Shown: positions 16,736 to 26,073, counted from the first letter of the stretch. The stretch: 64,000 nt of DNA from Muribaculaceae bacterium (GCA_014867205.1 WGUO01000012.1:1-64000); one strand, 5' to 3'. Notes: generated by a model not told the origin, from the letters alone. Numbers and translations: made by a program.

Positions 16736-17602
16736 ATGAAAAAGAGTTTAATGTTTCTTGGCATCGGTGCGCTTCTGCTTTCATCGTGCGCCGGTAATGA
16801 CCAGAAAAAAATCGACGAAGATTCGGTAAAGATCGCTGACCTTACATCCGAATATGAGGAGGCAACCAACTTCAACGACTCCCTGATGCTGCTCATGGGC
16901 GACATCTACACCGGGCTCGACTCAATCAACACCCAGGAGGGTCTGCTCTATAACATGGGCAGCGGCGACGCCGCCGACCGCCGTGCGGAGATCCGCAGGA
17001 ACCTCTCGACCATCAAGGCCCGTCTGGCCGCCAACAAGCAGCTTCTCGCCTCGATGGAGGCCAAGGTAAAGGCCTCGGGCAACGAGAACAGCGTCCAGGC
17101 CAAGACCATCGCGCAGCTTCGCCAGCACATCGAGCAGCAGGACGCCAAGATCGCGCAGCTTGAGAGTGACCTGAGCAAGGCCAGGGAGGAGATCGGAAAC
17201 CTCAACACCCAGGTAGCCGAGACTCAGGAGCAGGTCAAGGTCGAGACCGCAGCCAAGGAGGAGGCCCAGGCAGCGACTGTCGCAGCCGAGAACGAGGCCA
17301 ACAAGGTCTACTATGCGATCGGCACAAACAAGGAGCTCAAGAACAAGGGGCTGCTTGAGAAGAAATTCCTCGGCGCCACCAAGGTGCTCAAGGGCAACTT
17401 CGACGCCTCATACTTCGTGACTGCCGACAAGCGCACGCTCAAGTCAATCCCGACCAACTCGAAGAAGGTCAAGATCTGGACCAACATGCCCGAGGGCTCC
17501 TACCGTATCGTCGGCGAGAAGGATGGACCCAAGACCATCGAGATTGTCAACCCCGACAAGTTCTGGTCGCTTGCAAACCACCTGATCATCCAGACCAACT
17601 GA
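16736..17602 (+). CDS. Coiled-coil lipoprotein
   Basis: 288 residues. The lipoprotein signal (LMFLGIGALLLSSCAGN) places it in the envelope. An alpha-helical coiled coil follows (about 25-190, with QQDAKIAQLESDLSKAREEI-type heptads), then a conserved beta-rich C-terminus (KKFLGATKVLKGNFDASYF, RIVGEKDGPKTIEIVNPDKFW). Related proteins occur widely in Bacteroidales with no assigned role; a structural envelope function is the simplest guess. Codon use is strongly biased to C/G-ending codons, which hints at high expression. Confidence 0.75.
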   Translation: MKKSLMFLGIGALLLSSCAGNDQKKIDEDSVKIADLTSEYEEATNFNDSLMLLMGDIYTGLDSINTQEGLLYNMGSGDAADRRAEIRRNLSTIKARLAANKQLLASMEAKVKASGNENSVQAKTIAQLRQHIEQQDAKIAQLESDLSKAREEIGNLNTQVAETQEQVKVETAAKEEAQAATVAAENEANKVYYAIGTNKELKNKGLLEKKFLGATKVLKGNFDASYFVTADKRTLKSIPTNSKKVKIWTNMPEGSYRIVGEKDGPKTIEIVNPDKFWSLANHLIIQTN

Positions 17603-17637
17603 TAAAGTCTGTCGCAACAGACGGCGAAAGATTCGGA

Positions 17638-18141
17638 ATGAAAAGAAAAATAACGATATGTATAAGCGCGGCCCTGGCCGCGCTTATGTTTGTGGGCTGT
17701 AAGCCGACGGAGAAGAACTACAAGGCGGCCTACGACGCTGCGCTTGCCAAGCGGCAGGAGGCAGCCGCCGAGCAGATGCGTCCCGCCACTGGGCTACTGA
17801 GCGATGACGGACCGCAGCTCCGCGTAGTCGACGGAGACACGGTCTATGTGCTGAGGGAGCGCATCCGGATGCTTGACGGCGCACAGGTGCCGGGGCACTG
17901 GGCTGTGGCCGTCGGTGTCTATAAGATGGATACAAACGCCAAGGCGTCGGCCGCCGACCTGCGCGCCAAGGGTTTCCCAAAGGCACTGGCGGCACGAGCT
18001 GGCGGCGCTAAATACTATACTGTCGTGTCTACGGTCGAGACGCTTGACTCGGCACGCGTGGCCGCACGGGTATTCGGCATGTCATTCCCGCAATATCCGT
18101 ATGTCGGTCTCCCGGGCGCCCCTGTGCTGATCTCGCACTGA
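17638..18141 (+). CDS. SPOR-like lipoprotein
   Basis: 167 residues. A lipoprotein signal (ISAALAALMFVGC), a charged helix rich in Ala/Glu/Gln, then a C-terminal module of about 75 residues (HWAVAVGVYKMDTNAKASAADLRAKGF and following). This fits a SPOR domain, the fold that binds denuded glycan strands at division sites. The match is by pattern only. It lies 35 bp after the coiled-coil lipoprotein gene, probably cotranscribed. Confidence 0.6.
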   Translation: MKRKITICISAALAALMFVGCKPTEKNYKAAYDAALAKRQEAAAEQMRPATGLLSDDGPQLRVVDGDTVYVLRERIRMLDGAQVPGHWAVAVGVYKMDTNAKASAADLRAKGFPKALAARAGGAKYYTVVSTVETLDSARVAARVFGMSFPQYPYVGLPGAPVLISH

Positions 18142-18209
18142 CGCCGGAGTGGCAAAGCCTCTGAACCGTAGAGGACCGCAATGTGTTTTGCTGATAAACA
18201 TATTGCGTT

Positions 18210-19256
18210 ATGAAGACTCTCAACAAAATCATTGGAGCCATCGGCGCGGCAGTGCTGATGGCTTTTGTTCCTTTAAAGGGCGACGCATGCTCGCGCGTGC
18301 TCTACAAGGGGGTGGACAGTCTCTATGTTGTCGGGCGCTCGCTCGACTGGAAGACCCCTATTCCCACCAACATCTACGTTTATCCGCGAGGCATGAGGAA
18401 GGTGAGCAGCAATCTGCCCAACCACATGAGCTGGACATCACGTTATGCGGCAGTCTATGCTGTGGGCTATGACGGAGGCGTCACCGAGGGCATGAACGAG
18501 AAGGGCCTGGTGGTAAACGGACTTTTCTGCAAGGGCACCATCTACAACGACTCGGTGTCCTCAAAGAAATACACTATGTCGCTGGCCGTGTTTGTGGCGT
18601 GGCTGCTTGACAACAACGAGACAGTAGAGGAAGTGAAGAAGGCTCTCAGGGAATCAGATTTCGACATACAGGGTGCGACATTCGACGGGGGCACAGTCTC
18701 GGCACTCCACTGGGGAGTGACCGACGCCACCGGGCAGAGCATTATTTTTGAGTTTGACAGAGGGAAGGTCAATATCTATGAAATGGGTGACTTCCGCGCC
18801 ATGACCAATGACCCTGTCTGGCCTGACATGACGGCAGTCATCAGATACTGGGAGAAGATCGGGGGAAAGAACATGCTGCCCGGCACTGTCACAAGTCCCG
18901 ACCGCTGCGTGCGTGCCAATTATTTTGCCCATCATGTCGAGGCGGTCGGCGACGGCGACCTCGGTGTCTCGATAACCCGGAGCGTACTGGTGAACAGTTC
19001 GGTGCCGTACACATATCTCGTTCAGGGCGAGCCGAACCTGAGCAGCACCCAGTGGCGCAGTTACGCCGACCTGCGCGATTGCCGCTATTACTTTGATATC
19101 GTGACCAACCCGGGTTACTACTATGTGGACATGAAGACGCTTGACCTGAGTAAGGGTGCCCCTGTGCTGAAACTTGACACCTCCAGGACATCCGATCTTG
19201 TTGGAAACGCCAATTCGCGTCTGGTCAAGTCAGAGCCATTCACACCGATGTATTAG
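18210..19256 (+). CDS. Choloylglycine hydrolase family (bile salt hydrolase/penicillin V acylase-like)
   Basis: 348 residues. The Sec signal peptide ends just before CSRV, exposing Cys27 as N-terminal nucleophile as required for Ntn hydrolases of family C59. Other conserved positions are visible: GRSLDW (Arg and Asp), EGMNEKGLVVNGLF, LHWGVTDATGQS, MTNDP (Asn) and SPDRCVRA (Arg). The family cleaves linear amides, including conjugated bile salts and penicillin V. In a gut Bacteroidales bile-salt or N-acyl-amide hydrolysis is plausible, but the substrate cannot be read from the sequence. The export signal places it in periplasm or outside. Confidence 0.85.
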   Translation: MKTLNKIIGAIGAAVLMAFVPLKGDACSRVLYKGVDSLYVVGRSLDWKTPIPTNIYVYPRGMRKVSSNLPNHMSWTSRYAAVYAVGYDGGVTEGMNEKGLVVNGLFCKGTIYNDSVSSKKYTMSLAVFVAWLLDNNETVEEVKKALRESDFDIQGATFDGGTVSALHWGVTDATGQSIIFEFDRGKVNIYEMGDFRAMTNDPVWPDMTAVIRYWEKIGGKNMLPGTVTSPDRCVRANYFAHHVEAVGDGDLGVSITRSVLVNSSVPYTYLVQGEPNLSSTQWRSYADLRDCRYYFDIVTNPGYYYVDMKTLDLSKGAPVLKLDTSRTSDLVGNANSRLVKSEPFTPMY

Positions 19257-19288
19257 ACCGCGAACAAGGGCTTGCCCCTTATCTGAGA

Positions 19289-19333
19289 CATAAAGGGCGG
19301 ACAGGATTGAGAACCTGTCCGCCCGCTTTATGA
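19289..19333. terminator. Bidirectional terminator
   Basis: Strong hairpin GGGCGGACAGG / CCTGTCCGCCC, flanked by complementary ATAAAG and CTTTAT, between convergent genes. Confidence 0.85.
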
Positions 19334-19345
19334 CTTGGAGTATGA

Positions 19346-21127
19346 TTAGAAACGAATCTTCTCTGATGTGGCACCGGTGCGTCTGATCACGATTGAGCCG
19401 ACACTGGGATTCTCGATACGGATGCCCTGGAGGTTGAAATACTCGGGAGTGTCCTTACCATAGTTCTCGGACTCTATAGACTCTATGCCCGACTGAGCAG
19501 TCTCCACATGGAAAGATATCACTCCCTCGTCAGACTCTGCGATCTCAGAGAGGGTGACCCCGCAGCGGGCTTTGTTCCAGTCCTTGAACTCGTAGGATGT
19601 CACATTGTTGCGGCCGGGGAAGGGATGCCCGTTGGCATAATAGGACTGCTGCTTCTCATTGGCCTCGATCAGGTCGACATACTGGTGGTTCTTACGGTTA
19701 TTCACAGTGTTGCTGTCAAACACCGACTTGACATAATCGACATGCCATATCAGCATGCCATGACCTGGAATATGACTGTCCCATCCGTTCTGCTGACGGT
19801 TCTCTAAGAGGAAGTATTCAGTATCCTTTTTGGTTGTGACGATATGGGAGAAATTGGTAGAGGCCAGAGGCTCGAGAGTAAACTCGCCGGTATAGGGAAA
19901 GGGCTCCGGCTCCATCCAGCCGAGGGCATAGCGCTCATAAGCCGAATAGTTGGGCGGAGTGCGGCCCTGGTTGTTATACGGACCCGAGTCGAGCACCGAG
20001 AAGTTGCCGGGGGTATAGGCGTCGTTGTAGGTGGTGGTATAGAGGTCGGGCAGGCCCATCACGTGGCTGAACTCATGCACGAAGGTCCCGATACCGTCGG
20101 GGCGGCCGTAAGAGTTGTCTGTCTCGTTCGAGCAGGCGTAGTGGTCGATGGTCACGCCATCGAGGGTGAAGGCCGCCTGGGCGTAGCGGAGATCCCACGA
20201 GTGGGGCCATACGGTATCGTCGCCTCCGTAATCAGCCTCTCCGAGACCGGCATAGAAGATGTAGACGTTATCGACCTTTCCGTCGCCGTCGCGGTCATAT
20301 TCCGAGAAGTCAATCTGGTCATCAAGAAGATGACAGGCGTCGATCACCATCTCGTAGGGTGCTATATCGTTGCCGCGGAAGTCATTGCCTCCGTAGTGTG
20401 CCATCTCGTGGGGGAGAGTGACCGGACCGAACACGTCGAACGTGGGCTTGAACTGTGGATTGCCCGCAGCGTCGGTAGAATTGTCGCGGAACCAGTCATG
20501 GCATGATCCGACGGCGCCGAAACCGTCGAAACCCTCCTTGTTGAGCATGTCGTTCCAGTAATCGAGCACTGCGTTCTCGGAATCCGAATATGCGTTGTAA
20601 TTGGTGTTGGTACGGTTTTTGGAGCCGAACTCAACATCTTGATATTGCACGAGAATCACGAGACCCTTCTGTTCGCCGGTCGAGGGGAACGAGGTCTCGC
20701 ATAGGCCATAGCCTTTGTTGCGGCGTGTGGTCTCCGAAGCTTCGCGGAGCGCCATTCTCTTCGAGGCCTTGGTGAGAAGGATCTCAGAGACAGCCTCACT
20801 GTCGAGCGGGAGGCAGACGGCAACCTCGGCGGCTGTGCGCGCTCCGGCATTGTGGGCGGTTACGCGGGTTGCCACATTTGTGCCGTCGGCATTGACAGAG
20901 GCATAGACATATCCGAGTTCCTTGTCGAAGACTATGGGACAACCGTCTTCAGTCAGATAGAGATGGGCGTGCTCGTCGCCGACAAGGCGAATCGTGAGCG
21001 AGGTGCCGTCGGGCTGGGTCACCACGCGGCTCTCACGCAGGGCCGGCTTGGCCAATGCGGCTGAGGCAGCCGTGATAATCAGCGTTCCTGCGGTCAGAAG
21101 CCGCAGCGAGTTTTTGCTAATGTTCAT
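19346..21127 (-). CDS. Secreted M6-family metalloprotease
   Basis: 593 residues. N-terminal signal peptide (LLTAGTLIITAASAALA), propeptide-like region to ~150, then an M6 (immune-inhibitor A-like) catalytic domain with HEFSHVMGLPDLY at 351-363 (HExxHxxGxxD zinc site). An Asp-rich DRDGDGKVDNVYIFYAGLGEAD segment resembles a calcium loop and is typical of the family. The C-terminal ~35 residues (YFNLQGIRIENPSVGSIVI) resemble the short sorting/anchoring tails of Bacteroidales secreted proteins, possibly for type IX secretion. Probable extracellular protein-degrading enzyme. Confidence 0.85.
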   Translation of the reverse strand: MNISKNSLRLLTAGTLIITAASAALAKPALRESRVVTQPDGTSLTIRLVGDEHAHLYLTEDGCPIVFDKELGYVYASVNADGTNVATRVTAHNAGARTAAEVAVCLPLDSEAVSEILLTKASKRMALREASETTRRNKGYGLCETSFPSTGEQKGLVILVQYQDVEFGSKNRTNTNYNAYSDSENAVLDYWNDMLNKEGFDGFGAVGSCHDWFRDNSTDAAGNPQFKPTFDVFGPVTLPHEMAHYGGNDFRGNDIAPYEMVIDACHLLDDQIDFSEYDRDGDGKVDNVYIFYAGLGEADYGGDDTVWPHSWDLRYAQAAFTLDGVTIDHYACSNETDNSYGRPDGIGTFVHEFSHVMGLPDLYTTTYNDAYTPGNFSVLDSGPYNNQGRTPPNYSAYERYALGWMEPEPFPYTGEFTLEPLASTNFSHIVTTKKDTEYFLLENRQQNGWDSHIPGHGMLIWHVDYVKSVFDSNTVNNRKNHQYVDLIEANEKQQSYYANGHPFPGRNNVTSYEFKDWNKARCGVTLSEIAESDEGVISFHVETAQSGIESIESENYGKDTPEYFNLQGIRIENPSVGSIVIRRTGATSEKIRF

Positions 21128-21148
21128 GGTCAGTATTGATTGATTAGG

Positions 21149-22048
21149 TTAATTTTCAGTTTCCTTGAGTTTTACCGGAATCGTCCAGATGGCCGATACG
21201 GTCATTGAGACAGGTGAGGAACCGCCATATCCTGGAATGAACCATGGCTTGTTTGCCCCGTCGGCTGAGGTGTGGAACGGGAAGTGCCATCTTGCTGACC
21301 AGCCGAGCGAGAATCCCCCGACGATCTTCACCTGGAGTCCTGCCAGAGCCTCGCCGTAAAAACTGGTTGAGTTGAGTCCCCTGAGTGACAGGTGCTGAGT
21401 CTCATCCCAATAGTCGGAACTGATTGTGATGTCAGTTATGTAGTATGTAAACCGGGAGAAGCCGGCACGCAGCCCTAAGAACACCTGGTAGTCAGGATTG
21501 CTCTTGTACAGGAAGTTATAGTTCAGGCCGAGTTTGGCGTAGAACGACGGTTTTGTGCGGTAGGTGAAATTCTGCTTTTCGGGAGTGTCGCTGGCAAAGC
21601 CGAGGCCGCACTCGAGGGTAGGGAAAAACCAGTTGTGAAGCGAGACGTTCGCCCATAGGTCGAAACTTGCGTGCTTCTGTCCGAAAGCCATGAAGATGGC
21701 ATCGCCGAAATTCAGGCCTATGTTGACGCCGTTATAAAGCGGGTAATTCGGCTTGGAGCGCACCTGCTGCACGGTGTCGAGCGTGGCCAGGAACAATACC
21801 GGCTCGTCGAGCGGTTCTCCATGCTTGTCATAGTAATGAAGCACTACGACAGGCTTCTTGTCGTCAACATCGACCGGCGTGCTCTTGGGCCGGGGAGGCT
21901 CCGGGGCAACTGCGGCCACGGAGTCCTTAGCCGATACGGAAGCCACGGAGTCGACGGTCAATGCTGTCTGTCGCGCGATGCTGTCGGTCTGGCCGTACAC
22001 CTTCACGCCGAATATCAGGACCAATATGAGTGCGATGATGTGTCTCAT
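21149..22048 (-). CDS. DUF6048-type predicted outer-membrane beta protein
   Basis: 299 residues with a signal peptide (IIALILVLIFGVKVYGQ), a Ser/Ala/Pro-rich stretch to ~75, then alternating hydrophobic/aromatic strands suggesting a small beta-barrel (NIGLNFGDAIFMAFGQKHASF, YNFLYKSNPDYQVFLGLRAGF, GEALAGLQVKIVGGFSLGW). The pairing with a DUF6452-like gene, overlapping by 4 bp, matches what I remember of DUF6048/DUF6452 pairs in Bacteroides. Function unknown. Confidence 0.7.
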   Translation of the reverse strand: MRHIIALILVLIFGVKVYGQTDSIARQTALTVDSVASVSAKDSVAAVAPEPPRPKSTPVDVDDKKPVVVLHYYDKHGEPLDEPVLFLATLDTVQQVRSKPNYPLYNGVNIGLNFGDAIFMAFGQKHASFDLWANVSLHNWFFPTLECGLGFASDTPEKQNFTYRTKPSFYAKLGLNYNFLYKSNPDYQVFLGLRAGFSRFTYYITDITISSDYWDETQHLSLRGLNSTSFYGEALAGLQVKIVGGFSLGWSARWHFPFHTSADGANKPWFIPGYGGSSPVSMTVSAIWTIPVKLKETEN

Positions 22049-22557
22049 GGATTCTCCTCATTTTGGCCCGCGAAATATATGCGGATGTTCTCTGCGTTGG
22101 TATTGTCGATAAATCCTGTCGGGCAGACCACGGAATCAATCAGCGTACCCTCGCAGACTATCTTGCGGATATCGAAGATGTAACTGACACCGCACTCCAC
22201 GCTGACGAATCGCGGGGTGCGCGAGTAGATGAACCTTACGGTGGACTCACGCGGGGCGTCCCGACGTCGCTCCGCGAATATATATGTGGTGGTGTCGGAG
22301 TCGATGCGGAACGGCAGGTAGAGCTCATCTTTTCTGACCGAGGCCGGCGAGAGGGCAGAGTCGCCCGGCATGCCGGCGCCGATTACCTCGACCGAGTCGA
22401 CGGAGATTCGGTCGGCGATGCCTGAGCCTGACGCGTAGAATCCGGCCAGGGGAACAGCATTTTTGTTTTCCGTGCATGTGTCTGAGCATGCCGTTGCGGC
22501 AATCAGCATCGGGATGACAGGCGTCAGCGTCATTAATAATCGACTCGGTCGGGTCAT
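22045..22557 (-). CDS. DUF6452-type lipoprotein
   Basis: 170 residues with a lipoprotein-like signal (TPVIPMLIAATAC) and SDTCTENKNAVPLAGFY, which resembles the DUF6452 opening. The rest is beta-rich (TVRFIYSRTPRFVSVECGVSYIFDI). It starts 25 bp after the glycosyltransferase stop and overlaps the DUF6048 gene by ATGA, so the three genes form one transcript. Unknown envelope role. Confidence 0.7.
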   Translation of the reverse strand: MTRPSRLLMTLTPVIPMLIAATACSDTCTENKNAVPLAGFYASGSGIADRISVDSVEVIGAGMPGDSALSPASVRKDELYLPFRIDSDTTTYIFAERRRDAPRESTVRFIYSRTPRFVSVECGVSYIFDIRKIVCEGTLIDSVVCPTGFIDNTNAENIRIYFAGQNEENP

Positions 22558-22582
22558 TGGTCTTCAATCTGGGTGATTAGTG

Positions 22583-23533
22583 TCAGAACTCCTCGGCAAT
22601 GAGGTAGTTGTTTCGCTCCGGGGAGTTGCGTGTGATCATCTCGCCGATGAAACCGGTGCAGAAGAACTGCACGCCAAGCACCATGAACGCAAGCGAGAGG
22701 TAGAAATAAACCGACTTGGTCAGATAGAAATGATAGGTGTCGGAATTCATCGAGACCAGTTTCATGATGAGCACGGTGACTACTGCGACAAAGCCGATGA
22801 GGAACATCAGCGAGCCGAGCAGACCGAAGATGTGCATCGGCTTGATTCCGAATTTTGACTGAAACCAGAGTGTGCCGAGGTCAAGATAGCCGTTGACGAA
22901 CCTGTCGAGCCCGAACTTTGTGGTGCCATACTTGCGTGCCTGATGGTGCACGACCTTCTCTCCGATTTTCTTATAGCCGGCGTTCTTTGCCAGATACGGG
23001 ATATAGCGGTGCATGTCGCCATAGACCTCGATATGCTTCACCACGTCTCGGCGGTAAGCCTTGAGTCCGCAGTTGAAGTCGTGCAGGTTTCGGATTCCTG
23101 ATACCTTGCGTGCCGTGGCATTGAAGAGTTTGGTCGGAATTGTCTTGGACAGCGGGTCATAACGCTTCTTTTTCCAGCCCGAGACGAGGTCATAGCCATC
23201 CTGGGTGATCATGCGGTAGAGCTCGGGAATCTCGTCGGGAGAATCCTGGAGATCGGCATCCATGGTGATGACCACGTCACCCTTGGCGCGCCGGAATCCT
23301 GTGTTGAGGGCCGGAGACTTGCCGTAATTGCGCGAGAAGGCCACGGCATGAATGGCGGGATTGGCGTCGGCGAGACGCTTGATGACATCCATGCTGCCGT
23401 CAGACGAGCCGTCATTGATAAAAAGGATCTCATACGAGAACCCGTTTTGAGCCATTACGCGCTCGATCCATTCTGTCAGTTCCGGAAGAGACTCCTCCTC
23501 GTTATAAAGCGGTATGACAACAGATATATCCAT
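22583..23533 (-). CDS. GT2 glycosyltransferase, polyprenyl-phosphate type (DPM1/GtrB-like)
   Basis: 316 residues. GT-A fold: VVIPLYNEEESLPEL, NDGSSDGS, and the metal-binding DADLQD near residue 95. Two C-terminal transmembrane helices (about 232-255 and 268-290) are typical of GtrB/ArnC-like enzymes that transfer a sugar from a nucleotide donor to undecaprenyl phosphate at the cytoplasmic face. The sugar cannot be predicted. First gene of the unit with the DUF6452 and DUF6048 genes. Confidence 0.88.
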   Translation of the reverse strand: MDISVVIPLYNEEESLPELTEWIERVMAQNGFSYEILFINDGSSDGSMDVIKRLADANPAIHAVAFSRNYGKSPALNTGFRRAKGDVVITMDADLQDSPDEIPELYRMITQDGYDLVSGWKKKRYDPLSKTIPTKLFNATARKVSGIRNLHDFNCGLKAYRRDVVKHIEVYGDMHRYIPYLAKNAGYKKIGEKVVHHQARKYGTTKFGLDRFVNGYLDLGTLWFQSKFGIKPMHIFGLLGSLMFLIGFVAVVTVLIMKLVSMNSDTYHFYLTKSVYFYLSLAFMVLGVQFFCTGFIGEMITRNSPERNNYLIAEEF

Positions 23534-23562
23534 AAGAATAATGGTTCGGAAAGTTTGAGATG

Positions 23563-23570
23563 CAAATATA
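23563..23570 (-). promoter_or_regulatory. -7 box TATATTTG for the glycosyltransferase operon
   Basis: A TAnnTTTG match 30 nt before the start codon, reading left. Confidence 0.5.
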
Positions 23571-23641
23571 ACTGAAATCCGCGAATCAAAGCGTTAAAAT
23601 ATTAAAAACATGGGGCGGGGATAAAATTTTCGGTTGAAATC

Positions 23642-23672
23642 TTGCGTAATTGAGAAAAAAGTTGTAATTTTG
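23642..23672 (+). promoter_or_regulatory. Promoter of tRNA-Lys
   Basis: TTG (23642-23644), 20 nt, TAATTTTG (23665-23672), ending 34 nt before the tRNA. Confidence 0.65.
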
Positions 23673-23706
23673 CGACGCTTTTCGGGACAACCGGAAGCGA
23701 GATGAT

Positions 23707-23779
23707 GATTCGCTAGCTCAGCTGGTAGAGCACAACACTTTTAATGTTGGGGTCGTGGGTTCGAGCCCCACGCGGATCA
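23707..23779 (+). tRNA. tRNA-Lys (anticodon TTT)
   Basis: Acceptor GATTCGC/GCGGATC, D arm GCTC/GAGC, anticodon stem CAACA/TGTTG with TTT at 23740-23742, T loop GGTTCGAGC. CCA is not encoded. Confidence 0.95.
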
Positions 23780-23786
23780 CCGCCAA

Positions 23787-23825
23787 AATAAGCCAAACTG
23801 CTAATTCATAGCAGTTTGGCTTATT
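23787..23825 (+). terminator. Terminator of tRNA-Lys
   Basis: Perfect stem AATAAGCCAAACTGCTA / TAGCAGTTTGGCTTATT followed by TATTTT. Confidence 0.85.
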
Positions 23826-23918
23826 TATTTTCTGAAAATTGTGTGCAAATTGTCTACAAAATCAAAAATTGCGTCAACATTCTGTCAACGCAGTAGCGTG
23901 GCAGCGTACAGTAGTCGG

Positions 23919-24935
23919 TTATGATTCTATGCCGCCGAGACGTTTTCTTTCGGCTTCGAAGGCTTCGAGGAAGTGAATTTCAACCGGGGATAGCTGGTAT
24001 TGAGTGCGCTCTCGGAATTTGTCGTATTCATCATTGGCTTTGAGTTTGGCAACTTCGGCTGAGACGCTTCCGGCATGGTTCAGCAATTCCTTACCCGACA
24101 GCTTCAGGAAATCGTCGAGTTTCTGAATCCAGTCTTTCATATACATCGGCACATGGCTCTTTGCTTGGAGTTCGGCAAAGTCAAGATATAGGTTAACGAT
24201 TCGGTTCAGCATATCGACTTCCTCTTCCGAAAGATAATTCTTAGCAATCTCAGCCTCATGCTTAGTCGGCATGGCTCCTCGCCACGAAGTCAGACCCATG
24301 AAATCTTTTTCGGCATTGGCACGGTCGTAGATTACCTCTGCGGCAGTATGTCCGTGCGCGGCAAAGTGCATCTTGTTCTGCACAGTCTTGAAGAACTGTT
24401 GGGTGATGGATGTGCGAGGGTCATAGTCGATGCTGAGAGCATAAATCTCCAGCACCTTACGGTAGAACACCTTCTCAGAACTGCGGATATCGCGGATGCG
24501 GGCCAATAGCTCGTCGAAATAGTTTCCTTGTCCGGCATTTTTGAGCAAATCGTCATTAAGCACGAAACCTTTGATCATGTACTCTTTCAGTACCTGAGTA
24601 GCCCATTGGCGGAATTGCACACCACGATGAGAGTTGACACGATAGCCCACACTGATAATCATGTCAAGATTATAGAAATCTACATGATGGGTCTGAGTTT
24701 TACCTTCAATAGCACCATGTTGAGTGGTTGTTGCATATTTTGCAACTACCACATTTGGGTCAAGTTCCCCTGACTCAAAAACATTCTTGATATGTCTTGA
24801 AATAGTTGATTTATTACGCTGAAACAGCTCTGCCATCTGGTCTGCCTTGAGCCAAACCGTTTCATTGGAGAGCCGAACCTCAATCTTCGTCTCGCCTCCC
24901 TGCGTCTGAAATAATATAATCTGTCCGTTATCCAT
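23919..24935 (-). CDS. RhuM family protein
   Basis: About 338 residues. RhuM (virulence-protein) family pattern: WLKADQMAELFQRNKSTISRHIKNVFESGEL (helix-turn-helix), VVAKYATTTQHGAIEGKTQTHHVDFYNLDMIISVGYRVNS-type conserved middle (read in pieces), and a Fic/DOC-unrelated helical C-terminus. RhuM proteins are common on phages, islands and restriction clusters; the biochemical role is unknown. I prefer the ATG at 24935, which matches the usual N-terminus, over 24956, which would overlap the upstream gene by 11 bp. Last gene of the eight-gene operon. Confidence 0.8.
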   Translation of the reverse strand: MDNGQIILFQTQGGETKIEVRLSNETVWLKADQMAELFQRNKSTISRHIKNVFESGELDPNVVVAKYATTTQHGAIEGKTQTHHVDFYNLDMIISVGYRVNSHRGVQFRQWATQVLKEYMIKGFVLNDDLLKNAGQGNYFDELLARIRDIRSSEKVFYRKVLEIYALSIDYDPRTSITQQFFKTVQNKMHFAAHGHTAAEVIYDRANAEKDFMGLTSWRGAMPTKHEAEIAKNYLSEEEVDMLNRIVNLYLDFAELQAKSHVPMYMKDWIQKLDDFLKLSGKELLNHAGSVSAEVAKLKANDEYDKFRERTQYQLSPVEIHFLEAFEAERKRLGGIES

Positions 24936-24945
24936 TTTATATCTT

Positions 24946-26031
24946 TTACTTATCAAACTTTATGGTTACAATTGTGTCAGCTGCTTTCCCATAAATTTCT
25001 ACGAACTGTTCTAAGTTTTGTTTTACATATATTTTCTCATTTCGAAGTCCCTGAATGGTATCTAACATTGATTGTAAATTGTTACGTAATTCATTTCGAA
25101 CTTTCTTGTCTCCATTTGACTCCACAATGATGTTAATGGATGGCCGGACAAAGGAGTCTTCCAATTCAAATATATTGACATATGGCATTTGCTTATTAAT
25201 CTTTTCATTATAAAGATTTTGTAGCATAGTCCCTGCGAGAGGTAATTGATTATCATCCAAACAAGCAGTCAATCTTCGATTATACTCTCGAGTAACCTCT
25301 TCAAACTGAGTGATCAATTTGCTTGATCCAGACTTCATTTCAGAAATGACATCACTTAAATTATGTTGGCATGATTTAAGTGATGATATTACCTGTATAA
25401 CTTTATGGTATTCATGTGTAGCAACGTCCTCGTTTTCATGCTGTATTTGTAGAAATCTATATAAATCCTCTTTATTTAACGAATCAAATATTTCGCATTT
25501 CAATAATACCTGTGAGTTAATATATTGAATATCAAACCTATCCTTAACATCGCAATATTCCTTAATAAATTTCTTAAATACTTCTTGCTGTTGTTTTAAT
25601 GGTTCTAATAAGCTTTCAATCTCTGACTTCCATCTCAGACCTTCTCTTTCTACGCGTTTATTTTCTGTATGCTTCAACAATAGACGATCGATGACAACAC
25701 CTAGCAACAACATTATTATTGGGAATGCGTAATCTAAAAATAGGTTCAAGTTAGTCTTATGCTCGGCATATATAACTTGTCCTACAGGAATAGGCTTGGA
25801 TATGTTTATGGTATCATCTAAAAACTCGGATTTTATAGTGTCCGAAGTATTCAGAATATTAAAAGGTTGCGGCACTTTGGTAGTATCGTTGATTGTGGTA
25901 GAATCAGATACAGAAGTTGCTGAAACTATCAAGGATGAAATGCCTATGCTTATCGCAAATAGGACAATCCTAATCTTTTCAAATTTCATTATATTTTGTA
26001 TACTATTTGAGTGTTGTGTATTTTTATTCAT
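24946..26031 (-). CDS. Two-helix membrane protein with coiled coil, unknown
   Basis: 361 residues, strongly AT-rich gene. The hydrophobic segment near 20-38 (IVLFAISIGISSLIVSA) is either a signal anchor or signal peptide. A Thr/Ser/Asp-rich linker follows, then a clear transmembrane helix at about 97-115 (YAFPIIMLLLGVVIDRLLL). The remaining ~245 residues are helical and coiled-coil-like (EIESLLEPLKQQQEVFKKFI). An alternative start is Met15. No family recognised. It lies 42 bp after the nuclease-like gene. A membrane-bound effector or sensor would fit a defence operon, but that is inference. Confidence 0.6.
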   Translation of the reverse strand: MNKNTQHSNSIQNIMKFEKIRIVLFAISIGISSLIVSATSVSDSTTINDTTKVPQPFNILNTSDTIKSEFLDDTINISKPIPVGQVIYAEHKTNLNLFLDYAFPIIMLLLGVVIDRLLLKHTENKRVEREGLRWKSEIESLLEPLKQQQEVFKKFIKEYCDVKDRFDIQYINSQVLLKCEIFDSLNKEDLYRFLQIQHENEDVATHEYHKVIQVISSLKSCQHNLSDVISEMKSGSSKLITQFEEVTREYNRRLTACLDDNQLPLAGTMLQNLYNEKINKQMPYVNIFELEDSFVRPSINIIVESNGDKKVRNELRNNLQSMLDTIQGLRNEKIYVKQNLEQFVEIYGKAADTIVTIKFDK

Positions 26032-26073
26032 AAAGCCGTATGTTTATTTATAGCATTCAGGATGCTCCTTAGA

